Part shown: in pieces, positions 14,031-22,269 of the stretch
Layout of the letters: each line of letters opens with the position of its first letter
Position numbering within the stretch: position 1 is the first letter of the stretch
NCBI RefSeq assembly: GCF_003336425.1
Contig: NZ_QEIO01000035.1
Coordinates: 1-42,227 of the forward strand
Direction: 5' to 3'
Length of the DNA: 42,227 nucleotides
Source: Marinitenerispora sediminis
GTDB taxonomy: Bacteria; Actinomycetota; Actinomycetes; Streptosporangiales; Streptosporangiaceae
Made by a program: the position numbers and the translations under genes
The notes under the pieces: generated by a model
Seen by the model: the letters and a program-made list of their open reading frames with translations, nothing else
The model's database searches: none
Told to the model about the DNA's origin: nothing

Positions 14031-14696
14031 TCACGACCCGTCGACCAGCCCCGCCTGGTAGGCGACGATCGCGGCCTGGACCCGGTTGCGGACCTCCAGC
14101 CGGCGGAGGATGGCGCTCACGAAAACCTTGACGGTGCCCTCCACCACGTGCAGCCGGCGTCCGATCTCCGCGTTGGACATCCCCCGGCCCACGAGCGCCA
14201 GCACCGCGCGCTCCCGGTCGGTCAGTACGGCGACCCGGTCGCGGGCAGTGGCGCGGGCCGCCAACCGGCCGCCGGGGCCCTCGGCGAGTTCGGTGATCAC
14301 CCGCTTGGCGATCCTCGGCGACAGGTACGCCGCGCCCGCCGCCACTGCCCGCAGACCCGCCAGCAGCTCGTCCGGGTCGCCGGTCTTGAGCAGGAACCCG
14401 GTCGCACCGCCGCCGAGCGCACGGGCGATGTAGTCGTCCTCGGCGAAGGTGGTCAGTATGACGACGGCGGTCTCGGGAAGCACGCGGCGGATCTCCGCGG
14501 CGGCGGCCAGTCCGTCGAGCCGGGGCATGACGATGTCGAGGAGTGCGACGTCCGGCCGGTGCGACCGGGCGAGTTCGACGGCCGCCCGGCCGTCGGGGGC
14601 TTCCGCCACGACGTCGATCCGGGGATCCGACCGCAGGATGGTGCGGACCCCGGCGCGGATCAGCGGTTCGTCGTCGGCCAGCAGTACTCGGATCAC
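14031..14696 (-). CDS. NarL/LuxR-family response regulator
   Basis: A 221-residue two-domain regulator. The receiver has the acidic pair D8/D9, phosphoacceptor D54 (LLDIVMP), a conserved Thr in VVILTTFAEDD and Lys in FLLKTGDP. The C-terminal LuxR-type helix-turn-helix reads LTDRERAVLALVGRGMSNAEIGRRLHVVEGTVKVFVSAILRRL across its length, typical of DesR/LiaR-like partners of HisKA_3 kinases. The start is a GTG at 14696. It lies 30 bases downstream of its kinase and is surely co-transcribed with it. The likely targets are its own operon and the divergent ABC exporter genes. Confidence 0.92.
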   Translation of the reverse strand: MIRVLLADDEPLIRAGVRTILRSDPRIDVVAEAPDGRAAVELARSHRPDVALLDIVMPRLDGLAAAAEIRRVLPETAVVILTTFAEDDYIARALGGGATGFLLKTGDPDELLAGLRAVAAGAAYLSPRIAKRVITELAEGPGGRLAARATARDRVAVLTDRERAVLALVGRGMSNAEIGRRLHVVEGTVKVFVSAILRRLEVRNRVQAAIVAYQAGLVDGS

Positions 14697-14726
14697 GTGC
14701 GTCGTCCTCGCGGGTGCGGTCGGAGG

Positions 14727-16421
14727 TCAGCTATCGGCGGGCCGGCGCGGGGCGGGGGCCGGCGAAAGGGCCTCGCGCGGCACGGCGTCCTTGGCGACCA
14801 GGTGGTGCTCGTCGAAGCAGAGCCGGTAGTACAGGGTGTCGTCGCCGGCGTGGCTCGGCCAGTAGTACCGGCAGGTCGCCCCGCGCGGCGCCGGGGGCTC
14901 CGCGACGGGTACGCCCACGATCTGCGATGGCGGCAACCGCCGTTCGACCGCGGCGCGCCGCTCCCCCACCCGGAGCCCCTCGTAGATGTCGGCGTCCAGC
15001 CGGTTGCCCAGCCCGGTCAGGGCGACGATGCCGAGCGCGGCCACGACGGCCGTGCTCCCCGCGAGCGTCAGGCCGACCAGCGTCCTGCGGAGCCCGCGGC
15101 GTATCCGCCGCCCTGACGCGTGGCGGGCGGCCCCGGTGGTCGCGGGTGGCGGATCCTCCCCGGAATCCGGGAGAGACGCGTCATCCGTCCCGTCGGCCGC
15201 CGCGCGCGCCGGGGCGGCGCGGTGCGGCAGCACCGCAGCCAGCTCGAATCCGCTGCCCCGAGGCCCCGACCGCAGTGTCCCGCCCGCCAGCCGGACGCGT
15301 TCGCGCAGGCCCACCAGGCCCTGCCGCCCGCCGCTCGCCGCCGGCGCGGGCGCGGACGGCGGCCCGTTCGACACGGTCACGGCGGTCGCGCCGGCCGACT
15401 GCTCCAGCAGCACCAGCACCGCGGCCCCGGGCGCGTGCTTGGCGGCGTTCGTCAGCCCCTCCTGCACGACACGGTGGACGGCCCGCTCCACCGCCGCCGG
15501 GGGCTCCGCGGCTTCCCCGGTACGGTGCAGCTCCACCACCAGACCGGAGGACCTCGCACGTGAGACCAGCACGTCGACGTCTTCGGGCGTCGGTGCTGCC
15601 GGAGCCGGATCGCCGTCAGGCCGCAGGACGCCGATGATGTCGCGCAGGCGCTCGGTCGCGTCGGCGATCCCGGACCGGAGTTCCCGCACCGCCGCGCGGT
15701 GCCTCTCGTCGAGGTCCGGTGCGACCTGCAGCGCCGCCGCCCGCAGTGCGACGAGGCTCAGCTCGTGGCCGAGGGAGTCGTGCATGTCCTGGGCGATGCG
15801 GGCCCGCTCCCGAAGCCGCGCCTGCTCGGCGGCGATCCGCTGCTGGCGCTCCAGGAGCTCGGCCCGCTGCCAACCGGCCGCGGCCAGTTCGGCGTGCTGC
15901 CGCCGGTAGCGGCCCGCCATCCAGGGCACCCCGAGCATGAGGAGCAGCGCGAGCGCGACGACGATCCCGTCGTGGAGCCCGGCCAGCACGCCGAACGCGC
16001 CACGCGGAACGACCTGCCGCGCGACGGCGCCCAGCACGGCGACCGCCGCGGCCCCGGCCGCGGCGAGCAGCACCGGCCGTGCCCGCGGCAGGCGGTGGCC
16101 CGCCAGGTACCCGAAGAGGGCCGTGGCGACGAGCGGCCACCCGAACGGGAAGCCGGAGTCACCCGGGCCCCGCACCGCGAGCTGCACCAGCGCCGCCGCG
16201 AGGGTCACGCACAGCGCCGCCACGGTCCAGCGCCGCGACAGCGCCACCGCGCCGCCGAGGACGACCCCCGCCGCCCCCGCGTCCACCCATGCCCCGGGCC
16301 CCAGCCCGCTGGCGGTGGCCGACACGGCCAGGACGATGGGCAGCACCATGAGTGCCGACCACATCAGCACGTCGGAGAGAAGCACCGTGCGCAGGCGCCC
16401 CGCCATCGTGCCGCCGTCCAT
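14727..16421 (-). CDS. HisKA_3 sensor histidine kinase with extra C-terminal membrane-anchored domain
   Basis: A 564-residue sensor kinase. Residues ~10-170 form about five membrane helices. A coiled stretch leads to the phosphoacceptor H214 in DMHDSLGHE (HisKA_3). The ATPase domain has VQEGLTNAAKHAPGA near 319-333 and QGLVGLRERV near 367. Unusually, the protein continues for ~160 residues past the ATPase domain: an acidic/Pro linker (~400-435), a basic patch, a sixth membrane helix (~447-470) and a small outside domain (~478-552) with C517 and C535. That domain faintly recalls SmpA/BamE-like folds (IYEGLRVGERRAAVERRL). The ATG at 16421 has GGGAGGAGG just upstream. It is divergent from the ABC genes. 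Confidence 0.85.
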   Translation of the reverse strand: MDGGTMAGRLRTVLLSDVLMWSALMVLPIVLAVSATASGLGPGAWVDAGAAGVVLGGAVALSRRWTVAALCVTLAAALVQLAVRGPGDSGFPFGWPLVATALFGYLAGHRLPRARPVLLAAAGAAAVAVLGAVARQVVPRGAFGVLAGLHDGIVVALALLLMLGVPWMAGRYRRQHAELAAAGWQRAELLERQQRIAAEQARLRERARIAQDMHDSLGHELSLVALRAAALQVAPDLDERHRAAVRELRSGIADATERLRDIIGVLRPDGDPAPAAPTPEDVDVLVSRARSSGLVVELHRTGEAAEPPAAVERAVHRVVQEGLTNAAKHAPGAAVLVLLEQSAGATAVTVSNGPPSAPAPAASGGRQGLVGLRERVRLAGGTLRSGPRGSGFELAAVLPHRAAPARAAADGTDDASLPDSGEDPPPATTGAARHASGRRIRRGLRRTLVGLTLAGSTAVVAALGIVALTGLGNRLDADIYEGLRVGERRAAVERRLPPSQIVGVPVAEPPAPRGATCRYYWPSHAGDDTLYYRLCFDEHHLVAKDAVPREALSPAPAPRRPADS

Positions 16422-16525
16422 CGGGCCTCCTCCCACGCCGCCGGGGGCCGGGCCGGTCCGCGCCGGTCCGCGTCGGACCGGGCCGGCCCCTGGTGACCAG
16501 CGTGGCACCGGCCGGCAGGCACCGG

Positions 16526-16545
16526 CATCTGTCGAAAGACAGGTG
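16526..16545. promoter_or_regulatory. Dyad element in the kinase-ABC divergent region
   Basis: CATCTGTC/GACAGGTG pair (one wobble) around GAAA; the inner CTGTC-GAAA-GACAG is perfect. It lies midway between the kinase and ABC starts. It could be the operator of the NarL-type regulator or an RNA hairpin in the ABC leader. Confidence 0.35.
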
Positions 16546-16626
16546 CGGAGCTTTCCGACGGTGAGATGGCCGCTGTCCGGTTTCTTCCTAGCTTGGCGCC
16601 ATGAACAGTGTGAACGCGGGGTCGCC

Positions 16627-17595
16627 GTGATCGAGTTCCGGCGGCTGACCAAGCGCTACGGCGCCACCACCTCCCTCCACAACCTGTCCCTCACCCTGCG
16701 TTCCGGCCAGGTGACCGGCTTCCTCGGCGCGAACGGTGCGGGCAAGTCGACGACGATGCGGATCCTCTTGGGGCTGGACCACCCCACATCCGGCCGGGCG
16801 CTGATCGGCGGGCGTCCCTTCGCGGCGCTGCGGTACCCCGCCCGCGAGATCGGTGCGCTGCTCGACGCGGGCGCCGCGCATCCGGGCCGCAGCGCACGGG
16901 CGCACCTGCGGGCGCTGGCGCACGCCGGCGGCGTGCCCGCGCGGCGGGTGGACGACATGCTGGACCTGGTCGGCCTCGGTCACGTGGCGGACCGCCGGGC
17001 CGGAACGTTCTCCCTGGGGATGCGGCAGCGGCTGGGGATCGCCGCCGTCCTGCTCGGCGACCCGGCCGCGGTGGTGCTGGACGAGCCGGTGAACGGCCTC
17101 GATCCGGACGGCGTTCGCTGGATCCGCGGCCTCATCCGGTCCCTGGCGGCGGACGGCCGTACCGTGTTCGTGTCCAGCCACCTTATGAGCGAGATGCAGG
17201 AGACCGCCGACCACCTGGTCGTGCTCGTGGGCGGACGGCTCGTCGCCGACGCTCCGCTGGCGGACTTCGTCGGCGCGTCGGCGGGGGTACGGGTGCGCAG
17301 CCCGCAGGCGGACGAGCTCGCCCGCGCGTGCGCCCGGGCCGGTCTCGCCAGCGAGCGGTACGGAGCGGACGGACTGCTCGTCGCCGGCGGCACCGCGGCG
17401 GCTGTCGGCGACCTCGCCCACCGGGCGGGCCTCCGCCTGCACGAGCTCGCTGAGCGGACCGCCCATCTGGAGGACGCCTACCTCCGGGTGACCGGCGAGC
17501 CCACTGGCGTCCCGGGGGCAGGAACCGCGGCCGTGTCCGGGGAGCGGCGCCGGGGGCGCGGTGGCACCGGCCGGATCCGGGGGCGGCGCGGATGA
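16627..17595 (+). CDS. ABC transporter ATP-binding protein (drug/bacteriocin exporter type)
   Basis: A 322-residue ATPase of the CcmA/DrrA-like exporter class. Walker A is GANGAGKST, the signature FSLGMRQRLGIA, Walker B AVVLDEP, and the H-loop FVSSHLMSEM. The C-terminal ~100 residues form the usual extension, ending in an Arg/Gly-rich tail. The start GTG at 16627 opens directly into VIEFRRLTKRYG; the ribosome-binding site is weak. It overlaps the permease start by ATGA, so the two are translationally coupled. Divergent from a two-component system, this is the layout of many actinobacterial peptide-antibiotic or envelope-stress detoxification modules. Confidence 0.9.
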   Translation: MIEFRRLTKRYGATTSLHNLSLTLRSGQVTGFLGANGAGKSTTMRILLGLDHPTSGRALIGGRPFAALRYPAREIGALLDAGAAHPGRSARAHLRALAHAGGVPARRVDDMLDLVGLGHVADRRAGTFSLGMRQRLGIAAVLLGDPAAVVLDEPVNGLDPDGVRWIRGLIRSLAADGRTVFVSSHLMSEMQETADHLVVLVGGRLVADAPLADFVGASAGVRVRSPQADELARACARAGLASERYGADGLLVAGGTAAAVGDLAHRAGLRLHELAERTAHLEDAYLRVTGEPTGVPGAGTAAVSGERRRGRGGTGRIRGRRG

Positions 17596-18377
17596 CGACA
17601 CCCGCACCGGGACGCGGCCCGGCGGGCGGCGGGCTGGTCGCCGCCGTCCGCGCGGAGTGGACCAAGCTGTGGACGGTCCGGTCGACGTGGTGGCTGCTGC
17701 TCGCCGCCACGGCGCTGATGGCGGTGGCGTGCGCGGTGAGCGCGATGTCCGTGGCGGCCAGCGCGGCGAACGGCTACGACGTCTCCCTGACCGCTCCGCA
17801 GGCCGCCGCCGAGGCGATGGCGCTGGCGCAGCTTCCCGTGGTCGCGCTGGCTGCCCTCGTCGTCACGGCGGAGTACGCCACCGGCGGTATCGCCGTCACG
17901 CTGTGCCGCACTCCGCTGCGCGGCCGCGTGCTGCTCGCCAAGACGGCGGTGTCCTGCGGTGTCGCCCTGCTCGCCGGACCGCCGCTGATCGGCATCGGAA
18001 CCGCCGTGGCGGCCACGGTGCTCCCCGGGCACGGCGCCTTCGCGCCGGCCGAGGCGGCGCGGACGGCGGCGGCCCTCACCGGCTACCTCGTGCTGCTCGC
18101 CGCGGTGGCGGTCGGGACGGCCACCGCGCTGCGCGGCACCGCCGGCACGCTCGTCGGCCTGGTTCTGCTGCTGCTCGTCGCTCCGACGGTGCTGGAGATG
18201 TCCGGCGTCGCATGGCTGCTCTCGGCGGCCGACCTGCTCCCGGGCACCGCCGGGCAGGCGCTGGCGGCCGGGGACGGCGGCCCGTATGGACCGGGGCCGG
18301 CGCTGGCCGTCCTCGCCGCCTGGGCGGCGGTCAGCCAACTCGCCGGGTACGCGGTCTTCTGGGCACGGGACGCGTGA
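17592..18377 (+). CDS. ABC-2 type permease
   Basis: A 261-residue membrane protein with a cytoplasmic N-terminus (VRAEWTKLWTVRSTWW, the typical ABC-2 exporter start) and about six hydrophobic helices. It ends in a short cytoplasmic ARDA tail. The start ATG at 17592 overlaps the stop of the ATPase by ATGA. With that ATPase it should form an exporter; the substrate is unknown. A 7-bp hairpin lies ~100 bases downstream. Confidence 0.88.
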   Translation: MTTPAPGRGPAGGGLVAAVRAEWTKLWTVRSTWWLLLAATALMAVACAVSAMSVAASAANGYDVSLTAPQAAAEAMALAQLPVVALAALVVTAEYATGGIAVTLCRTPLRGRVLLAKTAVSCGVALLAGPPLIGIGTAVAATVLPGHGAFAPAEAARTAAALTGYLVLLAAVAVGTATALRGTAGTLVGLVLLLLVAPTVLEMSGVAWLLSAADLLPGTAGQALAAGDGGPYGPGPALAVLAAWAAVSQLAGYAVFWARDA

Positions 18378-18474
18378 CGCGGCCGACGGCGTCCCGCCGG
18401 TCCGGGGCGGACGGACCCGTGGTGCTCGCCGGCTCCGCGGGCCCCGGAGCGGGGGCCGGTCGGTCGGAGCGGGC

Positions 18475-18494
18475 GCGGGCCGTCCGGGGCCCGC
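18475..18494. terminator. Possible bidirectional terminator between ABC operon and F420-type gene
   Basis: Perfect GCGGGCC/GGCCCGC pair with a 6-base loop, between convergent genes. The rest of 18378-18552 shows only another weak GC-rich pairing near 18439-18460. Confidence 0.45.
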
Positions 18495-18552
18495 CTGGAC
18501 GGCGCTGTGACCGCTCGTCCGTGCCGCCCGCCTGCCTCGGTCGGCCTCGGGT

Positions 18553-18978
18553 CTACCTGCCGGTGCCTGCGCCGGGATGGTGGGGAGCGAGGACGATCTC
18601 GATGCCGACGCTGGGGCGGCGCTGCCGGGTCAGCGTCAGGCGCAGGCCGGTGAGCCAGTACTCACGGCCGTACCTGCGCCGGATCCGGCGGCGGACCCGG
18701 GCGGTGTCCTCCGGGGCGAGGACACGGCCCCGTCCGGGTACGGGCTCGGCGTCGGGGTCCAGCCGGCCGGCGATGTCGCAGGGTGCCACGGTCACCCGAG
18801 GGTCGCGGCGCAGGCGGCGGACCTTGTAGGCGTCGACGTCCGAGGTCACGTACAGGCGCGGCCCGTCGGGGTCGGGCGCGAACCAGACCGGTGTGGCGAC
18901 GGCGCTGCCGTCGGCGCGGAACGTGGTCAGGCTGATGTAGCGGGCCGTGGCGAGGGCGCCGCCGTGGATGTCGTGCAT
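18553..18978 (-). CDS. PPOX-class F420/FMN-dependent split-barrel protein
   Basis: A 141-residue protein of the pyridoxamine-phosphate-oxidase-like split-barrel fold. Typical elements are ARYISLTTFRADGSAVATPVWFAPD, LYVTSDVDAYKVRRLRRDPRVTVAPCD and a C-terminal GREYWLTGLRLTL. The pattern resembles the actinobacterial 'probable F420-dependent enzyme' group of Rv2061. Such proteins bind F420 or FMN at a dimer interface and reduce diverse substrates. ATG 18978 has ACGGGAG just upstream. It is divergent from the TetR gene across a region with strong palindromes, so it may be a TetR target. Confidence 0.8.
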   Translation of the reverse strand: MHDIHGGALATARYISLTTFRADGSAVATPVWFAPDPDGPRLYVTSDVDAYKVRRLRRDPRVTVAPCDIAGRLDPDAEPVPGRGRVLAPEDTARVRRRIRRRYGREYWLTGLRLTLTRQRRPSVGIEIVLAPHHPGAGTGR

Positions 18979-19175
18979 GATCTCCCGTACGAAGCAGGGT
19001 GTCTCCGACGGGCCCTGGTCCCCCGCGGTGTGCCGACCGGAACGGTCGCGGGGGGCCGGCGGCAGCCACCACGGCGCACCGGCGCGCGGGCGACCGGTGC
19101 CGGCGGCGCCACGCGCGCCGCCACGTGGCGGTCGGCGCCGGCCGGGGCTCGTGGGAGCAGCGCAATCGGCAAAAT

Positions 19176-19205
19176 CGGTATGGCCATACCGTATTTACAT
19201 ACGGT
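19176..19205. promoter_or_regulatory. Overlapping palindromic operators upstream of the TetR gene
   Basis: Two perfect inverted repeats share half-sites: CGGTATGGCCATACCG at 19176-19191 and ACCGTAT-TTAC-ATACGGT at 19188-19205. They lie 28 bases before the TetR start, between it and the divergent F420-type gene. This is the usual place for a TetR autoregulatory operator. Confidence 0.7.
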
Positions 19206-19232
19206 GCGGCCGTGGTTAGGATTCTACGCGAG

Positions 19233-19979
19233 ATGATGACCGACGGTGTGGAGGACGGCACGGGGCGTGTCCCGGTGCCGGGACGACGGCGGCGCGCCGG
19301 TGGTGCCCGCCGACAGCGGGCGCTGGAGGCGGCGGCCCGGGTGCTGGCCGAGCGGGGGTATGAGCGGACCCGGTTCAGCGACGTGGCGAAGGAGGCGGGG
19401 GTGGCCGTGAGCACCCTCCAGACCTACTTCGGTGCACGCGAGGACATGGTCATCGAGGCCCTCTACAGCTCCACCGAGGCCGAGGCGGCCGCGCTTGAGG
19501 CCGCGGCGGCCGGCCTGGAGGACCCGTGGCAGCGGGTGGTGGCGCTGCTGGACCGGGGGATGGCACCCGTGCCGACCCAGGTGTGGCGCATGCTGCTGGA
19601 GTGCTGGCACGCGAGCGCGCACGACCCGGAGCTGGCCGCGCACAGCGCCGGCCTGCAGGAGCGGTACCGCCGCCCGTTCGTCGGCGCGGTCGACGACGGC
19701 GTCGCACGCGGCGTGTTCCGCACCCGCTGGCCGACCACCCACATCGTCACCTCGCTCGTCGCGATCCTCGACGGGCTGATCATCCCCCGCGTCCTTGACC
19801 ACTCCTACTTCGACCACGCGGGCGTGCGCGATGTGATCATCGCGCAGGCCGCCGCGCTGCTCGGCGTCGATGAGACCGCCGGGCACGCGGCCGACGCGGC
19901 CGGTCCGCCGGCCGAGGGCCGCGGTTCCGCGGAGGTCGGGGGAACGGCTCCGGCGCGGGGGACACCGACAACGAGTTAG
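19233..19979 (+). CDS. TetR-family transcriptional regulator
   Basis: A 248-residue regulator. The N-terminal helix-turn-helix runs from ~22 to 70 (RQRALEAAARVLAERGYER, FSDVAKEAGVAVSTLQTYFG, AREDMVIEAL). The ligand-binding domain follows with helices such as PWQRVVALLDRGMAP and IVTSLVAILDGLIIPRVL. The last ~35 residues are a low-complexity tail. The start is ATG 19233 or the adjacent ATG 19236; neither has a strong Shine-Dalgarno. Overlapping palindromes just upstream suggest autorepression. The VOC gene follows after 9 bases, so both are one transcript, and the divergent F420-type gene is a second likely target. Confidence 0.88.
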   Translation: MMTDGVEDGTGRVPVPGRRRRAGGARRQRALEAAARVLAERGYERTRFSDVAKEAGVAVSTLQTYFGAREDMVIEALYSSTEAEAAALEAAAAGLEDPWQRVVALLDRGMAPVPTQVWRMLLECWHASAHDPELAAHSAGLQERYRRPFVGAVDDGVARGVFRTRWPTTHIVTSLVAILDGLIIPRVLDHSYFDHAGVRDVIIAQAAALLGVDETAGHAADAAGPPAEGRGSAEVGGTAPARGTPTTS

Positions 19980-19988
19980 GGGAGATCC

Positions 19989-20762
19989 GTGTCCGAATTC
20001 GCCCGCGGCGTACCGTCCCTGGTCGACGTCACGTTCACCGACCGGGAGGCGAGCAAGGACTTCTACCGGGAACTGCTCGGCTGGCGGTTCGACGATGCGC
20101 TCGACCCCTCGGGCACCTACACCTACGCCGTCCGCGACGGTGATGTGGTGGCCGGGCTGCGTCCCGCGCCGCCGGACCAGCCGCCCGCCTGGACCCTCTA
20201 CCTCGGGGTCGCGGACGTAGCCGCCGCCGCGGAGCGGGTCGGCGAACTCGGCGGTCAGGTGTTCTTCCGCAACGACGTCCCGGGCCAGGGCAGCGTGCTC
20301 ATCGGCTCGGACCCGGGCGGCGCTGTGTTCGGCCTGTGGCGGCCCGAGAGCGGTGCCGGGCTGCGGCGCGGCGAACCGGGCACGCTCACCTGGGCGGAGC
20401 TGCGGACCCCGGAGGGCGAGCGGAGCGACGCCTTCTACCAGGGGCTTCTCGGGCACACCGCCCAGCAGATCGGCGACGGCGCCGCCTACGACTACGCCGT
20501 CTACTCGGTCGCCGAGCGTCCCGTGCTCGGCCGGCACCGGGTCGGTGAGCAGGATCTCGGCGGCGCCCCGCCGCACTGGATGGTCTACTTCGCGGTGGAT
20601 CCGGCGGTGGGGACGGACGCGCTCGTGGAGCGGGCCGCCAAGCTCGGTGGCGGGGTGCTCGCCGAACCCGCGGACATCCCGGCCGGCCGCTTCGCGGTGG
20701 TCACGGATCCGGCGGGCGCCGCGTTCGCACTGGTGGACGAGTCGCGGGCGACCCGCCGGTAG
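19989..20762 (+). CDS. Two-domain VOC (glyoxalase-fold) protein
   Basis: A 257-residue tandem vicinal-oxygen-chelate protein. Domain 1 covers ~8-120 (GVPSLVDVTFTDREASKDFYRELLGWRF). Domain 2 covers ~128-253 (LTWAELRTPEGERSDAFYQGLLGH, then WMVYFAVD and FAVVTDPAGAAFALV). The layout resembles mycobacterial CFP32 (Rv0577) and antibiotic-binding or hydroxyacid-hydrolysing VOC proteins; the specific role is unknown. GTG 19989 is preceded by GGGGAGA overlapping the TetR stop. It ends 4 bases from the convergent M20 gene. Under TetR control it may act in resistance or detoxification. Confidence 0.85.
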   Translation: MSEFARGVPSLVDVTFTDREASKDFYRELLGWRFDDALDPSGTYTYAVRDGDVVAGLRPAPPDQPPAWTLYLGVADVAAAAERVGELGGQVFFRNDVPGQGSVLIGSDPGGAVFGLWRPESGAGLRRGEPGTLTWAELRTPEGERSDAFYQGLLGHTAQQIGDGAAYDYAVYSVAERPVLGRHRVGEQDLGGAPPHWMVYFAVDPAVGTDALVERAAKLGGGVLAEPADIPAGRFAVVTDPAGAAFALVDESRATRR

Positions 20763-20766
20763 CCGT

Positions 20767-21969
20767 TCACCGTGCGGGGCCCGCCGCGCGGCCCCGCACA
20801 CCGTCGATGAGGGCGGCGCGCCGGTCGGAGTCCGCCGCGGCCGCGCACGCCGTCCACGCCAGTGCCGTCGCGCCGTCGCGGACGGCCCGCTCGGCTGAGG
20901 CGGAGCGGCACGCCGCCGCGAACTCCGGCTGGTGGTTGACCGCGTCCCCGCACTCCAGCGCCATGGTGGGGTGCAGGCTGGGGACGACCCGGCTCACGTT
21001 GCCCATGTCGGTGCTGCCGGTGGGCACCGCAGCCTCCTGCTCCGGTGGGACCGGGGTGCGGCCGAGCCGGGTCACCGCCGAGCGGTAGGCCGCCACCAGC
21101 CACGGGTCGTGGACGAGCTCGGCGTAGGCGGGGCCATCGCGTACGACCTCGTGCGCGCAGTCGGCGCCGGCCGCTCCGGCGGCCAGGCAGCCGCGGACCC
21201 GTTCCTCCAGCTCCGCCAGCGACTCCGCGTCCGGCGCGCGCAGGTCGAACACCGCCTCGGCGTGGTCGGGGACGGTGTTCGGCGAACTGCCCGCAGCGAG
21301 GGTGATGCCGTGCACCAGGTGGCGCGGCGGCAGGTGCTGGCGGGCCAGCCCGAGGGCGACGTGCGCGATGGTCAGGGCGTCCGCGGCGCTGCGCCCCAGG
21401 TGCGGCGCGACGGCGGCGTGTGCGGCCCGTCCGCGGTAGCGGACGCGCAGCGTCTGGATGGCGAGGGAACGCGGCGCGCACACTTCGTGCGGAGCGGGGT
21501 GCACCATCATGGCGAGGGCGACGTCGTCGAACACGCCGGCCTCCAGCATGGTGATCTTGCCGCCGCCGGACTCCTCGGCGGGGGTGCCGATGAGCCGGAC
21601 GGTCAGCCCGAGGTCGGCGGCGGGCCCGCGCAGGGCCAGGGCCGCTCCGACCGCCGCCGCCGCGATGACGTTGTGTCCGCAGGCGTGCCCGATGCCGGGG
21701 AGCGCGTCGTACTCGGCGCACAGGCCCACGACCAGGTCGCCGCCGCCGTACTCGGCGACGAGCGCGGTGTCGAGGCCGGCGATTCCGCGGGTCACCGTGA
21801 AGCCGGCGTCCGCGAGGACGCCGGAGATCCGCCCCGCGGCGTAGTGCTCGGCGAACGCGGTCTCGGGATGGGCGTGGATGTCGGCGGAGAGGGCGTGCAG
21901 GTCGGGAGCGGCCTGCGCGACGGCGCGGCGGCAGGCGTCCTCGTGGCGGGCCACGTCGTGCTGGGGCAT
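20767..21969 (-). CDS. M20-family amidohydrolase/peptidase
   Basis: A 400-residue metal-dependent amidohydrolase of the M20D (AbgB/aminoacylase-like) type. Metal-site motifs are HPETAF (34-39), GHACGHN (94-100), TPAEESGGGK and the His-containing GRAAHAA of the dimerisation domain. These enzymes cleave N-acyl amino acids or small amide bonds in the cytoplasm. ATG 21969 has TGAGGGC just upstream. It is divergent from the first PEARL gene across ~300 bases and may mark the left edge of the cluster or belong to it, for example in trimming an acylated or peptidyl product. That link is only inference. Confidence 0.85.
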   Translation of the reverse strand: MPQHDVARHEDACRRAVAQAAPDLHALSADIHAHPETAFAEHYAAGRISGVLADAGFTVTRGIAGLDTALVAEYGGGDLVVGLCAEYDALPGIGHACGHNVIAAAAVGAALALRGPAADLGLTVRLIGTPAEESGGGKITMLEAGVFDDVALAMMVHPAPHEVCAPRSLAIQTLRVRYRGRAAHAAVAPHLGRSAADALTIAHVALGLARQHLPPRHLVHGITLAAGSSPNTVPDHAEAVFDLRAPDAESLAELEERVRGCLAAGAAGADCAHEVVRDGPAYAELVHDPWLVAAYRSAVTRLGRTPVPPEQEAAVPTGSTDMGNVSRVVPSLHPTMALECGDAVNHQPEFAAACRSASAERAVRDGATALAWTACAAAADSDRRAALIDGVRGRAAGPAR

Positions 21970-22269
21970 GCCCTCAGCTGACCGGTCGGACACCCGGACG
22001 GGCAAGCGGCGCCGCCGGAATCGACGGTGACACTGTTCGGCCGTCGGGGGACGGAATGGTCGCTCATTCGCGGGTTGACATTGCCGAAAAATGCTGCGCA
22101 CTCCGGATAAAGATCATTTTCGCAACTGCAAGCCCTCTTCCAGTGCCGGTGGAGTTTGACCGGATATGGACAGGTACGGGGCATATCTCTGGTGGCGTTT
22201 CCCGGATACGCTGAGCGACCGCGCGGCGCGGCCGTCCGGCCGTGCGACCACCGCCACGGGAGGTCACCA
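21970..22269. other. Divergent promoter region between M20 gene and first PEARL gene
   Basis: 300 bases with a relatively A/T-rich core (about 22070-22210). A perfect -35-like TTGACA lies at 22075-22080 without a good -10 at normal spacing. A second hexamer TTGACC at 22156-22161 precedes CATATC at 22182-22187, but the spacing of 20 is long. GACCGGTC near 21978 is a short palindrome. Promoters for both genes should lie here, but none is certain. Confidence 0.4.

Noticed and set aside
22075..22112. Perfect TTGACA followed by GATAAA as promoter of PEARL 1
   Set aside because: The spacing is about 26 bases, far too long; kept only as a note on the region.
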